Source: Bimastos eiseni (taxonomy: Eukaryota > Annelida > Clitellata > Crassiclitellata > Lumbricidae). Taken from it: a DNA stretch of 64,000 bases. Below the pieces are notes generated by a model, which ran no database searches, had not been told where the DNA came from, and saw only the letters and a list, made by a program, of their open reading frames with translations. The position numbers were made by a program, and so were the translations under genes. The DNA lies in the NCBI GenBank assembly GCA_959347315.1, contig OY365810.1, positions 27,866,424-27,930,423 of the forward strand. The letters run 5' to 3'. This document shows positions 60,397 through 64,000 of the stretch, piece after piece (positions within the stretch are counted from its first letter, which is position 1; each line of letters opens with the position of its first letter).

Positions 60397-60497
60397 GCTC
60401 TCTCTCTGTCTCTCTCTTTGTGTCTCTCTCTGTCTCTCCCTCTGTCTATCTCTGTCTCTTTGTCTGTCTGTCTATCCGTCTGTCTCTCTCTATTTAT
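60397..60497. repeat. (TC)n/(TCTG)n microsatellite
   Basis: Tctc and tctgtctg repeats, about 100 bp, then a short TA run. Confidence 0.93.
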
Positions 60498-60776
60498 ATA
60501 TACATACAGTATATATATATAGACGTTCAGAATAAAGAGAAAGGGAATGACAGATTGGTAGAAAGCCATTTTTGTACATAAATACAGATACTCACCCACA
60601 CATGTACGCATAAATTCACACATCCATGCAAACATACATAGCCATACATGTATGTCTCTGCTGATCCCATCAGCAGAACAAGAAAAGAATAATGCATGCA
60701 ATGGGTCGAATACATGGTATACAGAGAACAACATGGAAGGAAGAGAAATTCTAAAGGGATCCATGGTCAAGCATAT

Positions 60777-61762
60777 ATATATATACATACATGCATACAT
60801 ACATACACACATACATTGCATACATACATACATACATACATACATTACATACATACATACATACATTACATACATACATTACATACATACATACATACAT
60901 TACATACATACATTACATACATACATATATGCATACATATATACATTACATACATACATACATACATACATTACATACATACATACATACATTACATACA
61001 TTACATACATACATACATACATGCATACATACATACATACATACATTACAAACATACATACAAGCATACATACATACATTACATACATACATACATACAT
61101 GCATGCATACATACATGCATACATTACATACATGCATACATACATTACATACATACATTACATACATACATTACATACATACATACATTACATACATACA
61201 TACATACATACATACATTACATACATACATTACATACATACATACATGCATACATACATACATACATACATTACAAACATACATACAAGCATACATACAT
61301 ACATTACATACATACATACATACATGCATGCATACATACATGCATACATACATACATACATACATGCATACATACATACATACATACATACATACATTAC
61401 ATACATACAAACATACATGCATACATACACACATACATACATTACAGACATACATGCATACATACATACATACATACATACATACATACATACATACATA
61501 CATACATACATACATACATACATACATACATACATACATTACATACATACATACATACATACATTACATACATACATTCATACATACATACATTACATAC
61601 ATACATTACATACATTACATACATACATTACATACATACATTACATACATACATTACATACATACATACATACATACATACATGCATACAAACATACATT
61701 ACATACATACATATATACATATAATACATTACATACATACATACATGCATACATTACATACA

Positions 61763-61793
<31 letters not shown>

Positions 61794-62090
61794 CATACAT
61801 ACATACATACATACATACATACATACATACATGCATACATACATACATGCATACATACATATATACCTACATTACATACATAAATACATACATTACATAC
61901 ATACATTACATACATACATTACATACATACATACATGCATACATACATTACATACATACATACATACATACATTACATACATACATACATACATGCATAC
62001 ATACATGCATACATACATACATACATACATGCATGCATGCATACATACATACATACATACATACATGCATACATACATTACATACATACA

Positions 62091-62121
<31 letters not shown>

Positions 62122-62242
62122 CATACATACATACATACATACATACATACATACATTACATACATTCATACATACATACATTACATACATGCATTACATA
62201 CATACATTACATACATACATACATGCATACATACATACATAT
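60777..62242. repeat. (TACA)n tetranucleotide array, about 1.47 kb, with higher-order structure
   Basis: ACAT/TACA units interspersed with tta insertions (ttacat) and GCAT variants. A block containing ttacaaacatacatacaagc occurs at 61046 and again at 61271, so a roughly 225-bp segment was duplicated within the array. Because the unit has no stop in several frames, very long open frames (up to 539 codons of His-Thr-Tyr-Ile) appear on both strands; none is a credible gene. Confidence 0.97.
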
Positions 62243-62311
62243 TATCATATAAACAGGTAATCATACAATAATATAGTCATACATGTGTGTTTTCACAAAT
62301 GCTTATATTCA

Positions 62312-62314
62312 TAC

Positions 62315-62367
<53 letters not shown>
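62312..62367. repeat. (TA)n microsatellite
   Basis: TA run with one atgta interruption, just after the TACA array. Confidence 0.95.
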
Positions 62368-62370
<3 letters not shown>

Positions 62371-62554
62371 TGCATGCAGCCAATCGTGTATCTGTGTGTA
62401 TTTTGACACCTACTAAAGCGCGCTTTAAGTGCCTTCCAAGTCGCATATAAGGTTTAATTACACCGCCTCGGCCGCTGCGTGTATACAGAATCACAGATCG
62501 GTGCTGTGGTAATAAAGAGCAGAAAACGTCTCAGACGTGCAATCTATAAACACC

Positions 62555-62755
62555 GGAAACCTTTTGGAAACGAGTAACACGAACGGTTGCTTCGAAACGA
62601 TGTCCGATGTCGATCCATGCTCACGTCGTGCTCTGTCGTTTATTGGGTCATCTTTCTGGAACAGTCTCCCACAGAAGAGACGTAAGCCTATATATATACC
62701 CAGTTTATCCACGACTGAAGCAGAACTTCAAGCAACATTCAGTGTCTAGGGCATT
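62555..62755 (+). mobile_element. Probable non-LTR retrotransposon tail fragment
   Basis: RRALSFIGSSFWNSLPQKRR resembles the RSFxxxGPxxWNSLPxxxR tail seen in better copies here. The following residues (SLSTTEAELQATFSV) fit only loosely the usual FKxxLKTHLF ending. Confidence 0.45.
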
Positions 62756-63061
62756 CGCGAATATATATATATATATACAATATATATATATGCAATGTAT
62801 GTGGAACCTTTTTAAATCCCAGTCTCCACGTTTCATCTCTATGATATACACTTAAATGATAACATGAAATCCAGATAAACAGATACATCAACTGATTTAT
62901 ACCAGAGTCTAGAGTTTGAGTCGGAATAAAGGTGTTCTCCTCAACAACTAAAACTAGCGACGGATGTAGTAATGGCTTTGCACGAAGTCTGCACTGGAAG
63001 CAACAGTCGCCCACTAGAGAGAAGTTTTCGACGATCAGCCCTCGACAGCACATGCAGGCCC

Positions 63062-63115
63062 ACATGAAAGTTATGTGCACTTAAAATATATTATATACAT
63101 GAAAGTTATGTGCAC
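63062..63115. repeat. Direct repeat acatgaaagttatgtgcac, two copies
   Basis: Exact 19-bp copies at 63062-63080 and 63097-63115, with an AT-rich spacer. Confidence 0.9.
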
Positions 63116-63153
63116 CTACTCGTGATGCTGTAGAGCGTAGATCGTAACAACAG

Positions 63154-63202
63154 TTACATATTATGCAAATGTCTTCGTAACATTTACATATTATGCAAAT
63201 GT
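63154..63202. promoter_or_regulatory. Twin octamer motifs (ATGCAAAT) in a 30-bp tandem
   Basis: ttacatattatgcaaatgt occurs exactly at 63154-63172 and 63184-63202. Each contains the POU/Oct consensus ATGCAAAT (63163-63170 and 63193-63200). No gene start is known nearby, so the regulatory role is conjecture. Confidence 0.35.
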
Positions 63203-63310
63203 AACATTAAGTAGGATCAGTCATGCTTCCCCTGAGACCGTCTCAATATCGCCTTATATTGCTTCATAATACTTTATCTCACTTTTGTATTACCAGTAAA
63301 TAAGTTCTAT

Positions 63311-63344
63311 GTTCGACCCTGGGGCTCATGCCCCAGGGTCGAAC
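63311..63344. repeat. Perfect hairpin, 15-bp stem, 4-nt loop
   Basis: GTTCGACCCTGGGGC is followed by TCAT and its exact reverse complement. GC-rich in an AT-rich setting. It could be the join of two inverted elements or a structured RNA. Confidence 0.9.
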
Positions 63345-64000
63345 TGGTCTGAAATTATACGAACTATATATTTATGCCTGAGTAACTCAACATGCCTGTA
63401 TTACCATAAATTTCTGTATATTTCCAAATAATATATGTTTGGCCCAAATGTGAGTGTAACCATGTCATCTATGTATGACCTACATATGTAGATCAGCGCT
63501 TCTCAATCTGCGATCCGTGGATGGCTGTATATCGGGAGTCCTCAGTCAACAAAGTGAATCAAGTATAACTGAAATGTCGGAAATTCTTAGCAAAAACACT
63601 TACAAGATGATCATATTTTATGGCAATAGAATCATTTATATAAATTTGTCTAAACATGCTTCTAAATCGATTTTTCTACATTTTAAAGGCGATTGAAATC
63701 CGACAAATAATAGACGAATGAATTGGTAAACTGGGCACCTGGCCTGGCGCAATGGAAAGATTGGAAAGTGCTGATTTACACATTAGAAACCATATGTATT
63801 CATATCAAGTATTGTTGTATATGATGCTTATAACTCTATTACATCTGTATGTATATGTATAATTGTAGATGTAGCGCTAGTTATTTCAGGAGATGTGATG
63901 CTAATGCAACTGGAACAAAAAGCAATGTTTCCTGTCGAATGCAAATACATGATATGTGGTCCAAATGAGAGGAATGTATTCCGGGGGCGATTTGTGCGAC

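Larger units (their letters stand above)
55643..60776. other. Interval downstream of the GPCR gene
   Basis: No further gene recognised. It holds a pyrimidine tract (56160-56398), TA microsatellites (about 57154-57176 and 59452-59522) and a TC/TCTG tract (60397-60497). The GPCR 3' UTR has no clear AATAAA within the first few hundred bases. Open frames here are short and unconvincing. Confidence 0.5.
62243..64000. other. Right-edge interval
   Basis: No gene recognised. It contains TA tracts (62312-62367 and 62759-62795), a LINE tail (62555-62755), short direct repeats with octamer motifs, a perfect 15-bp hairpin (63311-63344) and a hAT-like left end CAGCGCTTCTCAATC at 63494 whose partner was not found. 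Confidence 0.5.

Noticed and set aside
60652..62271. 539-codon open frame rich in His-Thr-Tyr-Ile, and long frames on the opposite strand
   Set aside because: Direct translation of the TACA tetranucleotide array. The repeat lacks stops in several frames, and no domain or non-repeat core is present.
63494..63730. hAT-like left end CAGCGCTTCTCAATC as a complete element
   Set aside because: No inverted right end or target duplication could be found within the window; noted only as a possible end.

Overview
The window is eukaryotic, from an animal genome. It has long introns with canonical GT-AG junctions, low coding density, many simple repeats and many transposon remnants. The protein matches are to metazoan families. 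The short word taggcctac and its variants recur very often; I associate this with echinoderm and other marine deuterostome genomes, but the species assignment is a guess. No CRISPR, tRNA, rRNA or bacterial feature was seen.

Genes. (1) 435-6571, minus strand: the first two coding exons of PCF11, an mRNA 3'-end processing and termination factor; the rest lies beyond the left edge. (2) 8401-20299, plus strand: a complete 13-exon DHX15/Prp43 DEAH-box helicase of 753 residues, reconstructed exon by exon with every junction in phase. It is head-to-head with PCF11, with 1.8 kb between the two start codons. (3) 23281-23754, plus strand: a compact single-exon gene for a 157-residue PNRC-family protein with the family's C-terminal proline-rich decapping-factor motif. 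(4) 54557-55642, plus strand: an intronless 361-residue class-A GPCR of the myosuppressin-receptor (DMSR)/Srw type, alone in a repeat-rich desert. The first three genes all act in RNA metabolism (3'-end formation, spliceosome disassembly, decapping/NMD), but nothing in the sequence shows co-regulation.

The rest is transposon-rich. At least six hAT-type elements can be delimited by CAG-like terminal inverted repeats and about 8-bp target duplications: 1292-1583, 25733-26025, 26976-27277, 28432-31625, 45569-46182 and 52453-52789. A seventh (11023-11341) is likely. About a dozen decayed non-LTR retrotransposon 3' ends occur on both strands, recognisable by reverse-transcriptase C-terminal signatures such as WNSLP, YADD and RRSLSIDA; several end in tetranucleotide tails. 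From about 35 kb onward the window is dense in (TA)n, (TACA)n, (GAT)n and pyrimidine tracts, peaking in a 1.47-kb TACA array at 60777-62242.

Assembly quality: the 200-N gap at 3801-4000 lies between two nearly identical 940-bp copies that differ mainly by one-base indels. This is almost certainly a false duplication inside PCF11 intron 1, not biology.
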